From positions 1-64,000 of the forward strand of contig NC_037322.1 of NCBI RefSeq assembly GCF_000143535.2: 64,000 nt of DNA, given 5' to 3'. The DNA is from Botrytis cinerea B05.10 (Eukaryota > Ascomycota > Leotiomycetes > Helotiales > Sclerotiniaceae). Below the pieces are notes generated by a model that was not told the DNA's origin, did not search any database, and was given only the letters and a program-made list of their open reading frames with translations. Position 1 is the first letter of the stretch, and every line of letters starts with the position of its first letter. The translations under genes and the position numbers were made by a program. This document shows, in pieces, positions 1-10,012 of the stretch.

Positions 1-96
1 TAACCCTAACCCTAACCCTAACCCTAACCCTAACCCTAACCCTAACCCTAACCCTAACCCTAACCCTAACCCTAACCCTAACCCTAACCCTAACCC
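1..96. repeat. Telomere, 16 tandem TAACCC units
   Basis: Sixteen uninterrupted TAACCC hexamers begin at the first base. This is the C-rich strand of the TTAGGG telomere found in most filamentous ascomycetes, oriented so that the chromosome runs to the right. The array breaks at base 97, where non-telomeric sequence starts. A short interstitial piece of the same repeat (two units) is at about 593-605. Confidence 0.97.
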
Positions 97-605
97 TTAC
101 ACTCGGATTACCCGCCGGGTTCCAATCTGCCTTCCTGCTTTCTGAATATAATTCCACCTTCCTAAATAAGCTTAGTTCATCTGCCTTCCTACTGGTTTTA
201 TACAAATTTGCCTTCCTAAAAAAGCTTAGTTTATTTGCTTTTCTGATTTCGTTTTATTTTATTCTATTGATTTAATCCTATTTGTTTTTCAAAATAAGCT
301 TAGTTTATATATACTCAGATTTTTAAAAATTCATATTCATTCTTTTCATTAATAAATTTAATCAATTTATTTTTATATTAATTTCAAAAATTTTATTCTA
401 TTAAAAGTTTAATCGATATTATTCGATATTTCATGGAATATATTGTTTTATTTATATTAAATATTAATGATGAAATCCTATTGAATATAATTATAATATA
501 AATGTTTATTAATTAATTCAAAAACTGAATATTGATATAAATTATAAATTATAAAATTCATTCCAATCTCAGATTTTCGAATAGTTAAATTTAACCCTAA
601 CCCTA
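97..605. other. AT-rich subtelomeric sequence without a gene
   Basis: No reading frame of interest. A TTTGCCTTCCT-like phrase recurs between 128 and 245 with AAGCTTAGTT between copies, giving an irregular short repeat next to the telomere. The rest is very AT-rich, ending in a short interstitial telomeric stretch at about 593-605. Confidence 0.7.
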
Positions 606-1260
606 TGAGATCATGTGATTATCATGTGATTTAAATCAGAAGCTAGTTTTTGAAAAATTTGAAAACGCTATATAGCTTTAAGTTCTTCAAATATTTCAAA
701 AAAAAATTATTATATTGCTAGCTCTAATATTACATAAGAAATGAGTTAATACCAGATGATTTTTGTTAATACCAGATAAATCTTAAAAATAAAAATAAAG
801 TTTTATATATATATAACAAAAACTACATCAAAATAATCAGCTTTCAAATTTATTTATAGTAATATATTACAACTTTTTCGAAAATATTAAGTCTTAAGCT
901 TTTAAACCCCAAATAAGTTTTATTAAAAATCAATAAATTCTAATTTTTCTAAGTCAAAAACGAACTAAGCCCGATTTGGCCAAAAAATATATCATTCAAT
1001 TTGATTTATTTAGAAAAGTTCAAAAAAGTTATTTTTAATAAGCTAGCTCTAAAACTAAGCAAGATATTAGTTAATACCAGATAAAATTCTAAAAATAGAA
1101 CTTAATAAGGAAGAACGCTAGCAAAATGAAAAAATCACTATTAAATCAGGATTTTTCTCACAATTATAAAAATATAATTATATATATATAAAAGACCCTA
1201 AAAACCCTAAATTTGAGTTAATACCAAATAAAACGTTAATACCAGGTGTATAGGAGTTAG
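606..1260 (+). repeat. Subtelomeric direct repeat, copy 1
   Basis: This stretch matches 8883-9537 in the same orientation over about 650 bp with scattered substitutions, most of them transitions. Both copies start around ATCATGTGATT, pass CGCTATATA and GAACGCTAGC, and end at GTGTATAGGAGTTAG. A third, partial copy of its right half is at 1917-2200. The motif GTTAATACCAG occurs several times. The two full copies bracket the AT-hook gene pair. Confidence 0.85.
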
Positions 1261-1575
1261 AGAATATTTAGATCAAAAAAGCCAAAATAACCCCAAATAT
1301 TTATATATTAACATAAAGGTATATTAATATATAAATTATATATTAATATAGAGATATATTAATATATAAATATTCGGCGCTATTTTTGCTTCTTTGAACC
1401 AAATATTTTCTTTATCATAAATTCCCTCGAATTTCGAATTACCAACCCCTAATAATAAATATTAATTAGATGCCTCGAATTACGAATTATCAACCTCTAA
1501 TGATAAATATATATATTCAAAACCTCAAAGAAAAACCTTAATTTTATATTCTAACCCTCTAAAATTTCGAAATAA

Positions 1576-1925
1576 AATCCCCAATATTGAACTTTAGCCC
1601 TCTAATCATTAAATTAAAAATCTTGTAAATTTCGAAATAAAAGCTCCTGAAATTTCGAATTAAAAGCCCCTAAAATTTCGAAAGAAAATCCCCTAAAATT
1701 TCGAATTAAAAGCCCCTAAAATTTCGAAAGAAAATCCCCAATATTGAACTTTAGCCCCCTGAAATTTCGAATTAAAAGCCCCTAAAATTTCGAAAGAAAA
1801 TCCCCTAAAATTTCGAATTAAAAGCCCCTAAAATTTCGAAAGAAAATCCCCAATATTGAACTTTAGCCCCCTGAAATTTCGAATTAAAAGCCCCTAAAAT
1901 TTCGAAAGACAAGCCCCTAAAAAAA
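1576..1925 (+). repeat. 112-bp higher-order tandem repeat
   Basis: Units of about 23 bp built on CCCCTAAAATTTCGAA alternate two endings (ATTAAAAG and AGAAAAT). Four of these plus a 19-bp spacer beginning CCCCAATATTGAAC form a 112-bp super-unit; the spacer recurs near 1580, 1738 and 1850, and the last two are exactly 112 bp apart. A looser version of the ~23-bp unit extends left to about 1430. Confidence 0.85.
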
Positions 1926-2200
1926 TATATCATTCAATTCGATTTATTTTGAAAAATTCAAAAAAGTTATTTTTAATAAGCTAGCTCTAAAACCAAACGA
2001 GATATTAGTTAATACCAGATAAAATTCTAAAAATAGAACTTAATAAGGAAGAACGCTAGCAAAATAAAAAAAGCATTATTAAATCAGAAATTTTCTCAGA
2101 ATTATAAAAATATAATTATATATATATAAAAGGCCCCAAAACCCCTAAATTTGAGTTAATACCAGATAAAACGTTAATACCAGGTGTATAGGAGTTAGGG
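1917..2200 (+). repeat. Partial third copy of the subtelomeric direct repeat
   Basis: Matches the right half of the repeat at 606-1260 and of the copy at 8883-9537, from the ATATATCATTCAATTCGATT phrase to GTGTATAGGAGTTAG. It directly abuts the 112-bp tandem repeat on its left. Confidence 0.8.
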
Positions 2201-3127
2201 GTGAGTGATGAGGTGGGAGCCGGCAGCTTAATTTTTGTGTGAGCAATATAGAAGGGAGGAAGGGTTTGGAATTAATGAAATAGTAATTATATATATTTTC
2301 TAATTTGTTTTTATTTATCTTTATAACGATATGAATTGTATATGTGCTAGTTGATTTTCTGTGCGGGGCCTGCAGCTATAGTGAGGCAAATCATTTTTCG
2401 AGCCCGGCTTGAGAAATGCAAAAATGGTGGGGGGCTGCAGGTGAAGCTTCCCTTGTGCAAAGCTCGCGGAATTCTTTTTATGGAAAGGAAAAACTCATTG
2501 CTCCTTTATCCTAATTCAATTTATACTAAAGCAATCGCAACTTTATCTAAGAGTACCTTTTACCATTTTTTTTTTTTTCAAAATCTGTCCCGAAATCCTA
2601 TTGAAAATTTTATTAAGGGCTGTCTAATTTTGCAACCCACTTTGTTTTCATAATGCGATCCATATCCGTCAAAGGGTAGGGGAGAAACTCCGTTTCAAAA
2701 GTGAGCTTGGGAGGGACCCCTCTGAAATGGGAATTGGAATTGTTCTTTGTTGGATTGCAGTGAGTGACCTTGGGCCCGCGATGATACGAAGTCTGTTGCA
2801 TCAAAACTTGAACTGAGATTGGGCCAGATTTGCATGCGGCAGGTGGAAAGTCTTCAATCCAATTATTTCGCAAGCCCGAGTTGTGAAATTTTTTTTTTAA
2901 TAGGGTTAATAAATATCAATACGCTCGATCCATTTTATATTCGGTAATTTAAGTGAGAAAAGGGTGTTAAGGCTTTTTAATTCTAACCCTGATTCCATTA
3001 TAATATTCAAATTTAGAATAAATAAAATTCAATTGATTTTTTATTAATTGCTTTTTTCAAATTTCTTAAAAACCCTTATTCCCATAAATATATTGATGAT
3101 TTCAAAGGTGGATTTTTCAACACTATT
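2201..3127. other. Intergenic island of ordinary base composition, no gene assigned
   Basis: Between about 2200 and 2880 the composition is clearly richer in G and C than the flanks. Short ORFs occur on both strands (2351-2653 plus, 2613-2873 minus), but neither shows a domain, signal peptide or splice pattern I can defend. From 2890 to 3127 the sequence is AT-rich again and forms the 3' flank of the large minus-strand gene. Confidence 0.5.
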
Positions 3128-6100
3128 CTATAATACACTACTTGATGGTGTAAAGACACTGCCAGTGCTATTTCTAGCCCTATCACCATCATATTTACAA
3201 AGAAATGTAGCTATTTCATTATCATTATCATTATCATCATCATCAATATCCAATTCAGAATCATCATCAAAACTATTGTCACCTTCATCATCTCGAATAT
3301 CGCAATGAGCATACTTAACCCTAAGAGCAGCCATCAATTCCTCTAATTCATCCAAGCTTTTTTGATGAATATCCTCCATCATCTTCAATCTTGGTGGCGC
3401 CCCCCTCTCCCACCTCGGTACATAACCCTTCGATCCAATACTATGCTTCCCTACCACCCAAAACTGAGAAGATTTCTTTGATTCATACAAATCTATCCCT
3501 TGTCTATCGCATGCCAAGATAAGATCATTAGCTTCCCATAGATTATCTCTATCAGACCCAAATTTCACCCGTGATGCACGCCATAGGATATCGTGAAGGG
3601 TCTGCGGATGAACCCTAAGAGGAAGCTCGACTTTTTCAGGGTTAGCATAAACGGATGAGAACCACATCATTCGTCTCTTGAGACCTGCATGATGATTCGT
3701 CTTCGTTGATGCAATAAGATTTAAATGCGTTGGGTAAGGGAGGACCCAATGCGTCAGTCGTACGAGATACAAAAACTCTTTCAACCAAGACTCTGCTTCC
3801 CCATCTCCTGGGCGTCGTCGCTCGATTAGTTCAAAAGTTCTTTGTAAAATGATCCGATATGGCTTGTGAGTCCAACCACGACGTTCTTTATTATCTCCCC
3901 ACGAGAACAAGAAATCAAGCAGTTCATTAACTTTATTGTAACGCATCTTGTTTCCCGTTACGAAGTGAGGAGGTGTCACAACCCCATCGACTTGGAACAA
4001 TCGTTTCATACCTGTGTAACAAAATCGAAGATTTCCTTGCGATTGGAAGGCAAGGGGTGATAATTCCGGAGAGTGTTTGTGGGATTTGAGCATTTCCTTC
4101 CAGATATCGGTATTGAATTGCTCAAGATTCAAAGCGAACAGATAATTCAACCACTTATGGTATAACACACTGTTGCGACTCATATTGTATCGATCGTACC
4201 ACGACGCCGCCTGATTGAAGCGTATATAGACATCTCGAAGATCCTTGACTGCACGCCACCTTCTCTTATACTCCTTATGCACTAGAGCACTCCCAACGAG
4301 GATATTATCTCCATGTGGTGGTGCAAGACGACAAGTGGCCCAATTGAACTTCGGCAGGAACCATCCTAAGCCACACCGCTCCATCGTATCCTGCATCCCC
4401 AATCCTTCTTTGACAATCAATCTCGAATCACGCATATGCTCCCAGCGATCCTTATACAGCAGAGACTCTTGTTGAAGTAAGTTGCTACCGTAGCTGAATC
4501 GGAGAGCTCGGAGTGCAGTTATCATTACCGTGGTTTCGGGTAGCGAATATGTTTTGCCGGTGTGGGAAAGGATGTGTTCGAAGAGGAAGCAATATTTGTT
4601 GATCTGAGCCGCGAGGAAATCGAGGGCACCCTTGGTAGGGATGATATAATACGGGAGGTGAGGTCGATTGATATTATGTTCATCATCGTATTGATCCCAC
4701 TGTTGCCACTGCTGGTAGATCTCTTCCATCATGGTTTGGGAGATGCGATGCTCTTCTCGAATCCCATACGACTTTGCACGATTGTCTACCAGGTTCGCGT
4801 GAGCCCGCTTCTTGCTGTGCTGGTAACCAAACTCAGCGACAGCCTTAGAGAAAGTAATACCGCCACCGGCTTGTTGAAGAGCTCGAATGTATCCAGGGTC
4901 GAGAGCCAGATTCTCCACCGAATCATTGTCAAAAACGTATACCTTGGATGAGTCGAAAGGCGTCTTGATTAAGCCATAAAATTGAGAATAGATTAATCCA
5001 TCCATATTCTCTTGACTATGTGGGACAGCAAAAAGAGTTTGACCTATTGTGTCCCGCATGGTGGCCCAAGGGTATACAGTTCGTTTGGGATTGCCCCTCG
5101 CGGGACTACCGTCAGCCTCAAGAACCACTCGACTCTTGGCATACGCTTCAAGACAACACTTCTTCCACAAGAATACCTCGGCTTCGTGATGGGTAAGAAT
5201 GTGATCAAATGGCAAGGCAGTATCTTGAGATGTTACCTGTTTGGCAAGGTCTACAAATGTACGATCCGGGTTGTAGAATTGAGTATCAGTTGTAGCAACC
5301 CACTTGGAATGCCAGTCATCATATACTTTCGTCAGGCTAGCATTCATGAATTCCAACTTGATATTCTTGGAATGAGCGAATAGAGTAGCGCCTCGAAATC
5401 GATGGAAGCCGGGGTTATCTTCAATACTTTGAACAATAGCATCCCAGAGTCGATCAAGATATTGAGGTTGTATAGTGTGCTTGACCAACTGTTCCCTCGA
5501 AGATTCTTTTCGTCGCAGGCCCTCGGTCGAAATAGCCATAGCATCCAATTGCGAAATCCTAGCGGATGCAGGATAATGCTGTATGATATTGGAGGATTGG
5601 ATAACCCGATTGAGAGCGGGGCTAACGATGGCATCAAAGAAGAGTTCATTGTCCTCATTACTCAAGTAGGAAGTGTGTTGATAATTACTCTCGAGGTGTA
5701 AGGCAGGGAAGAAGATAAAGATTAGTAATGATTCCATCCCAATTGCATTACCAAAGCAATAGTGAGGGATTTTGTGAAGTGGAGTAGCTCTTTCTATTAA
5801 TATACCACGATTGTTGTAAGTAGGTATCTTCAAGGCAAAGTGAATATCAGCCGTGAGATTGAGGATAGAGTGAGCTTTAGGCAACCAGTGTATGCCACGT
5901 TTCGCAAAGCCTAAGCTGGTGGGAAAACAGCAAATGCTATCGATATCGTATGTCACCTTGGCTTCACGATTCTTCTTGCTGGTAAGGTGGTGTTGTGACA
6001 AACACAAGTTCTTGGGCAAGTTCTCATTTCGTGTGCCGTCATCTTCAAGAGCGGCTGTAGTACTCACACCTTCAAATGCTGCTTGAAAATCCTGGAAATT

Positions 6101-7288
6101 GTAATCTCCTGCCTGGAGCAATTTGTGATTGCTCAAAACATCAGGCAGAGGAACTCCACCAGGATAATCCCCTTTGAGGAGGGTGGTGATATCTTGTAAG
6201 GACGAACATTCCGAGTGGATATCAGGTTCTTGGTGATGCTCGCGGTGAAGTTGTTCAGCCGTCTCATGTTGCTCGTGGGTACAGCCTTGGAAGTTACGGA
6301 GTTGCTTGGCTAATTTGAGAGCTGTACGCTTTATGGGCGTTGAGGGAGCGGATGGTGCTGGGGAGGGGCTTCCGGTTGAGGCGGAAGAAGGAGCAAATTC
6401 AGGATTGATAAAGGCTGGCGTTGATGGTATCACAGATTCGGAAGGTGTCGAAGAAGGTACACTCTCAATCGGGGAGTGGCTTGAAGACGAAGTATTTGTG
6501 GTATGTTGTGGTAAGCTTGGAGTTGGAGTTGTATTCTGAATCCTAGAGGTTGGATGTAGTGAAGGTGTTAACCAAGCCTCGAGATTACTTTGCACAGAGA
6601 ATCGGTTTCTTCCTGTACTACTGCTTTGCTGACTTCGGCTTTGATTGAATAATTGGAAAGAAGGTGATCGAGATTGAATAGGGCTTGATAGTAGTATAGG
6701 ATTATCTACAGACCCTTGAATGCTCACTGATGGGTGACGGGAATTTGATACAGGAGTGCTATCATTATCCAATGTTCGGTCCTCACTTGGATCCCCCACT
6801 CTTGTTTCCTGTATTGTATTGATCGTATTCACCGATTGTATCACTGTTTCATTTGAATCAATTGCAAGACTCGTTTCCTTCATCTTTTCGGAGATTGCAG
6901 TTTCATATTCAACACGCTCTTTGTCCGCTTCTTCTTCTTCAAGTCGAATATGTCTCATTTGTTCTTCAAGTTCAGTAGTCAATTCGATTGGAGAGGATGT
7001 CGATAAAGGAGGGTTCGATTGTATGTTCGAAGGATTTTCAATTGATGAATCGTCGTCTAAAGGTATTGGGATATCAGGGCTGAGTCGAAGTCCGCTAGGA
7101 GGTGTATTGACTGGTACATCTGATAGAGGGGGTTCGTAAGCAATGAAATCGGATGGACCGGCAGCAATGCGTGGGTGACGCCGCCGTTGTTGAGCATATC
7201 GATTGCTGTTTCTTTTAGAAGCTGCAGCTTCTTCTTGTGTAAATTTTCGTGGTCTGCCACGACTTTTCTTGATTGAATTTGAATCCAT
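3128..7288 (-). CDS. Large subtelomeric protein with N-terminal AT-hook-like motif, family unknown
   Basis: A single uninterrupted 1386-codon frame from an ATG at 7288. The N-terminus carries an AT-hook core, RGRPRK (residues 10-15), followed by a basic stretch ending QQRRR, so DNA binding is likely. Residues about 45-330 are low-complexity, rich in Ser, Pro and Thr, with an acidic coiled-coil-like patch (LEEEEADKERVEYE, near 115-130). From about 340 to 1290 the protein looks globular, rich in Trp, His and Tyr, without transmembrane segments. The C-terminus is strongly acidic (Asp runs near 1335-1360). I see no helicase, nuclease, reverse transcriptase or recombinase motif. It is intact although its AT-rich surroundings look mutated, and it lies between two direct repeats. 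It could be a transposon-encoded protein or a telomere-linked gene family member; this is inference. Confidence 0.75.
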   Translation of the reverse strand: MDSNSIKKSRGRPRKFTQEEAAASKRNSNRYAQQRRRHPRIAAGPSDFIAYEPPLSDVPVNTPPSGLRLSPDIPIPLDDDSSIENPSNIQSNPPLSTSSPIELTTELEEQMRHIRLEEEEADKERVEYETAISEKMKETSLAIDSNETVIQSVNTINTIQETRVGDPSEDRTLDNDSTPVSNSRHPSVSIQGSVDNPILLSSPIQSRSPSFQLFNQSRSQQSSSTGRNRFSVQSNLEAWLTPSLHPTSRIQNTTPTPSLPQHTTNTSSSSHSPIESVPSSTPSESVIPSTPAFINPEFAPSSASTGSPSPAPSAPSTPIKRTALKLAKQLRNFQGCTHEQHETAEQLHREHHQEPDIHSECSSLQDITTLLKGDYPGGVPLPDVLSNHKLLQAGDYNFQDFQAAFEGVSTTAALEDDGTRNENLPKNLCLSQHHLTSKKNREAKVTYDIDSICCFPTSLGFAKRGIHWLPKAHSILNLTADIHFALKIPTYNNRGILIERATPLHKIPHYCFGNAIGMESLLIFIFFPALHLESNYQHTSYLSNEDNELFFDAIVSPALNRVIQSSNIIQHYPASARISQLDAMAISTEGLRRKESSREQLVKHTIQPQYLDRLWDAIVQSIEDNPGFHRFRGATLFAHSKNIKLEFMNASLTKVYDDWHSKWVATTDTQFYNPDRTFVDLAKQVTSQDTALPFDHILTHHEAEVFLWKKCCLEAYAKSRVVLEADGSPARGNPKRTVYPWATMRDTIGQTLFAVPHSQENMDGLIYSQFYGLIKTPFDSSKVYVFDNDSVENLALDPGYIRALQQAGGGITFSKAVAEFGYQHSKKRAHANLVDNRAKSYGIREEHRISQTMMEEIYQQWQQWDQYDDEHNINRPHLPYYIIPTKGALDFLAAQINKYCFLFEHILSHTGKTYSLPETTVMITALRALRFSYGSNLLQQESLLYKDRWEHMRDSRLIVKEGLGMQDTMERCGLGWFLPKFNWATCRLAPPHGDNILVGSALVHKEYKRRWRAVKDLRDVYIRFNQAASWYDRYNMSRNSVLYHKWLNYLFALNLEQFNTDIWKEMLKSHKHSPELSPLAFQSQGNLRFCYTGMKRLFQVDGVVTPPHFVTGNKMRYNKVNELLDFLFSWGDNKERRGWTHKPYRIILQRTFELIERRRPGDGEAESWLKEFLYLVRLTHWVLPYPTHLNLIASTKTNHHAGLKRRMMWFSSVYANPEKVELPLRVHPQTLHDILWRASRVKFGSDRDNLWEANDLILACDRQGIDLYESKKSSQFWVVGKHSIGSKGYVPRWERGAPPRLKMMEDIHQKSLDELEELMAALRVKYAHCDIRDDEGDNSFDDDSELDIDDDDNDNDNEIATFLCKYDGDRARNSTGSVFTPSSSVL

Positions 7289-7440
7289 TGTTGCAGTCGA
7301 TATAATGAAAATAATCTTAGGATTGGTTTAATGTATACATTAAAAGAAAAACTCGATGAAAAAATGCCAATAAGGTTTAGCGCGATTCTGATTTGGTATC
7401 CACAACTGGATTTGGTATCTACAGCTTGATACAGTATCAT

Positions 7441-7935
7441 TTACTTTGATACTACACTCGTTTCCGGCCCCTTCATTGTGCAGGTTGTATGAGCTGACTG
7501 CAATTCCATCAGAATCTTTGCAATATTTGTATCACATTCCTCTTCTGCAAGATTGATCTCTTGATTGTTCATTTCGTTCTTTTGGATATCGATCTCTTTA
7601 TAGTTGTGGATCGAGGGTGATTGACTCTGTGCTGGGAGAGCGGGTTGCAAGCTCTCTAAACCATTACTCTCACAAACATTTTCAGCTTCGAGGATTTGAT
7701 CTTGAGATAATGGAATTGCCATTAGGAGTCCAGTGCTCGGGCGAATATATGGAGAAGAATTATTTGCAAAGATATTGGTAAAAGAAGAGGATTGATATAC
7801 AACAAACTCATTTGAATCTGAGGATTGAAGTTTTTTCTTTCTTGCACGAAGGCGATTGTTGATATTATTCGCTTTTCTAGCTTCCTCAGCATTAGCATAC
7901 TTTCTCGGTCGTCCAAGGTTCCTATGAGATGGCAT
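7441..7935 (-). CDS. Short AT-hook-like protein, N-terminal paralogue of its neighbour
   Basis: A 164-codon frame starting at an ATG at 7935. Its N-terminus (GRPRKY at residues 8-13, then a basic RLRARKKK region and a FVVYQ segment) lines up with the start of the 1386-residue protein (GRPRKF, QQRRR, FIAYE), so the two are paralogous there. An acidic EEECD patch near residue 130 parallels the LEEEEAD patch of the neighbour. The rest of the large protein is absent, so this is either a short family member or the remnant of a gene truncated by the downstream copy. Both genes run leftward towards the telomere; the gap between them (7289-7440) is only 152 bp, enough for a short promoter or a missed intron joining them. 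Unknown function. Confidence 0.6.
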   Translation of the reverse strand: MPSHRNLGRPRKYANAEEARKANNINNRLRARKKKLQSSDSNEFVVYQSSSFTNIFANNSSPYIRPSTGLLMAIPLSQDQILEAENVCESNGLESLQPALPAQSQSPSIHNYKEIDIQKNEMNNQEINLAEEECDTNIAKILMELQSAHTTCTMKGPETSVVSK

Positions 7936-8165
7936 TATAGAGCTGTAGACTGATTGCCAATTGAAGTAGATATCGTAATGTTATGAAATATTGATAATAT
8001 TTGAAGAAAAAAACCTGATTAGTAAGGCCGATAAACAACTGATGCTTTTATTGATAGAATCCAATACCTTGAGGTTAATTTATATTCATCACAACTTCAT
8101 TCACGATTTTTCTTATATACTATTATGAATTATGATGTTAGATCTAAGGATCTGAAAACGAATTA
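7936..8165. other. 5' flank of the AT-hook gene pair
   Basis: Intergenic and AT-rich, immediately upstream of the minus-strand start at 7935. No feature beyond probable promoter sequence is visible; the 206-bp repeats begin to its right. Confidence 0.4.
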
Positions 8166-8700
8166 TTAGGTTTTCGTATTTTTAATAGGCATAGAATGTG
8201 TGTTTTGAGTGATGTGGTGTTGCGTCAGAAATAAATACTAATCGGGAAGGTGGGTCAGCTGACCTTCACCAATTCTTAGGATTAACTTGAATCAATTACA
8301 ACTTCTTTTATTATTAATCTCTGATTTTGTAATTAAAACCAATAATAGTTCTAAATATTTATATACTAGGTATCAAGTTTCTATATTTTTAATGAATGTA
8401 GAATGTGTGTTTTGAGTGATGTGGTATTGTGTCAGAAATAATCCTAATCGGGAAGGTGGGTCAGCTGACCTTCACCAACTCTAAGGGTTAACTTGAATCA
8501 GCTACAACTTCACTCAACATTGGTTTTCGATTTTGAAATTCAAAATGATAGTTGTTCTACATAGCTGAATACTAGGTATTAGGTTTTTGTATTTTTAATC
8601 GAGATGGAATGTGTGTTTTGAGCGATGATTAGTTGTGTCAGAAATAATCCTAATCGGGAAAGGCGGTATGACAATCGGCAGTATCTGACTTTTTGCCGAA
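8166..8700 (+). repeat. Three ~206-bp tandem repeats with a 12-bp palindrome
   Basis: The phrase GAATGTGTGTTTTGAG occurs at 8194, 8401 and 8607, spacing 207 and 206 bp, each followed by TGTCAGAAATAA and TAATCGGGAA. The first two units contain the perfect palindrome GGTCAGCTGACC at 8253-8264 and 8459-8470, exactly 206 bp apart; it is lost from the third, divergent unit. The array lies 250-770 bp upstream of the AT-hook gene pair and could be its control region or a replication or binding-site array. Confidence 0.85.
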
Positions 8701-8882
8701 TCGGATCTACAATACTACGAATCCTACCTTTAATCAACTATAACTTTTGCTACAACTTTTTGACAATGAAATAATTATTATCATTATAATCCTCAAATTA
8801 AGACGAATCCAATAGTATCAAAAAAAAATCAATTTTTTCTTTTACACTCTGGGCTAACCTTTACCCTATATTCAGTCTTCAT

Positions 8883-9537
8883 GGGATCATGTGATTTTCA
8901 CGTGATTTAAATTTAAAGCCAGTTTTTGAAAAGTTTGAAACGCTATATAACTCAAAATTCTTCAAATATTTCAAAAGTACTATTATTATATTGCTAGCTC
9001 TAATATTACGTAAGAAATGAGTTAATACCAGATGATTTTTGTTAATACCAGATAAATCTTAAAAATAAAAATAAAATTTTGTATATATATAATAAAAGCT
9101 ACACTAAAATATTCAACTTTGAAATCTATTTATAGTAATATATTATAGCTTTTTCGAAAATATTAGTCCTTAAGCTTTTAAACCCTAAATAAGTTTTATA
9201 AGAAATCAAGAAACTCTAATTTTTCTAAGTCAAAAACGAACTAAGCCTGATTTGGACAAAATATATATCATTCAATTCGATTTATTTTGAAAAGTTCAAA
9301 AAAGTTATTTTTAATAAGCTAGCTCTAAAACTAAACGAGATATTAGTTAATACCAGATGAAATTCTAAAAATAGAACTTAATAAGGAAGAACGCTAGCAA
9401 AATAAAAAAAGCACTATTAAATCAGAAATTTTTTTGGAATTATAAAAATATAACTATATATATATAAAAGACCCTAAAAACCCTAAATTTGAGTTAATAC
9501 CAGATAAAACGTTAATACCAGGTGTATAGGAGTTAGG
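8883..9537 (+). repeat. Subtelomeric direct repeat, copy 2
   Basis: Second copy of the roughly 650-bp repeat at 606-1260, same orientation, with the same internal landmarks in the same order (CATGTGATT, CGCTATATA, GTTAATACCAG, GAACGCTAGC, GTGTATAGGAGTTAG). It forms the right border of the block that holds the AT-hook gene pair. Confidence 0.85.
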
Positions 9538-10012
9538 AAGAACGCTAGCAAAATAAAAAAATCACTATTAAATCAGAATTCTTCTCAGAATTATAAAAAT
9601 ATAATTATATATATATAAAAGACCCTAAAACCCCTAAATTTGAGTTAATACCAGATAAAACGTTAATACCAGGTGTATAGGAGTTAGGTGTATAGGAGTT
9701 AGGTGTTGGGAAGAATGCTAGCAAAATAAAAAAATCACTATTAAATCAGAATTTTTCTCAGAATTATAAAAATATAATTATATATATATAAAAAACTCTA
9801 AAAACCCTAAATTTGAGTTAATACTAAATAAAACATTAATACCAGGTGTATAGTAGTTAGGAAAAACGCTAGCAAAATAAAAAAATCATTATTAAATTAG
9901 ATTTTTTTTTAGAATTATAAAAATATAATTATATATATAAAAGACTTTAAAAACCGTAAATTTGAGTTAATATTAGATAAAACATTAATATCCGGTGTAT
10001 AGGAGTTAGATT
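9389..10012 (+). repeat. Four tandem ~150-bp subtelomeric units
   Basis: GAACGCTAGC-like starts occur near 9389, 9540, 9713 and 9862, so the unit is about 151 bp; the second interval is longer by about 22 bp through a local duplication of GTGTATAGGAGTTAG at 9680-9706. Each unit ends with two GTTAATACCAG motifs separated by about 15 bp. Later units show more T for C and A for G changes. The first unit is the tail of direct repeat copy 2. Confidence 0.85.

Noticed and set aside
4562..7139. Many plus-strand frames opposite the 1386-codon gene
   Set aside because: They are antisense shadows; the minus-strand frame is continuous and much longer.
606..9537. Reading the two 650-bp direct repeats as long terminal repeats of one retroelement
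   Set aside because: No TG...CA ends, no primer-binding site, no reverse transcriptase or integrase between them, and a third partial copy lies inside. Treated as subtelomeric repeats.
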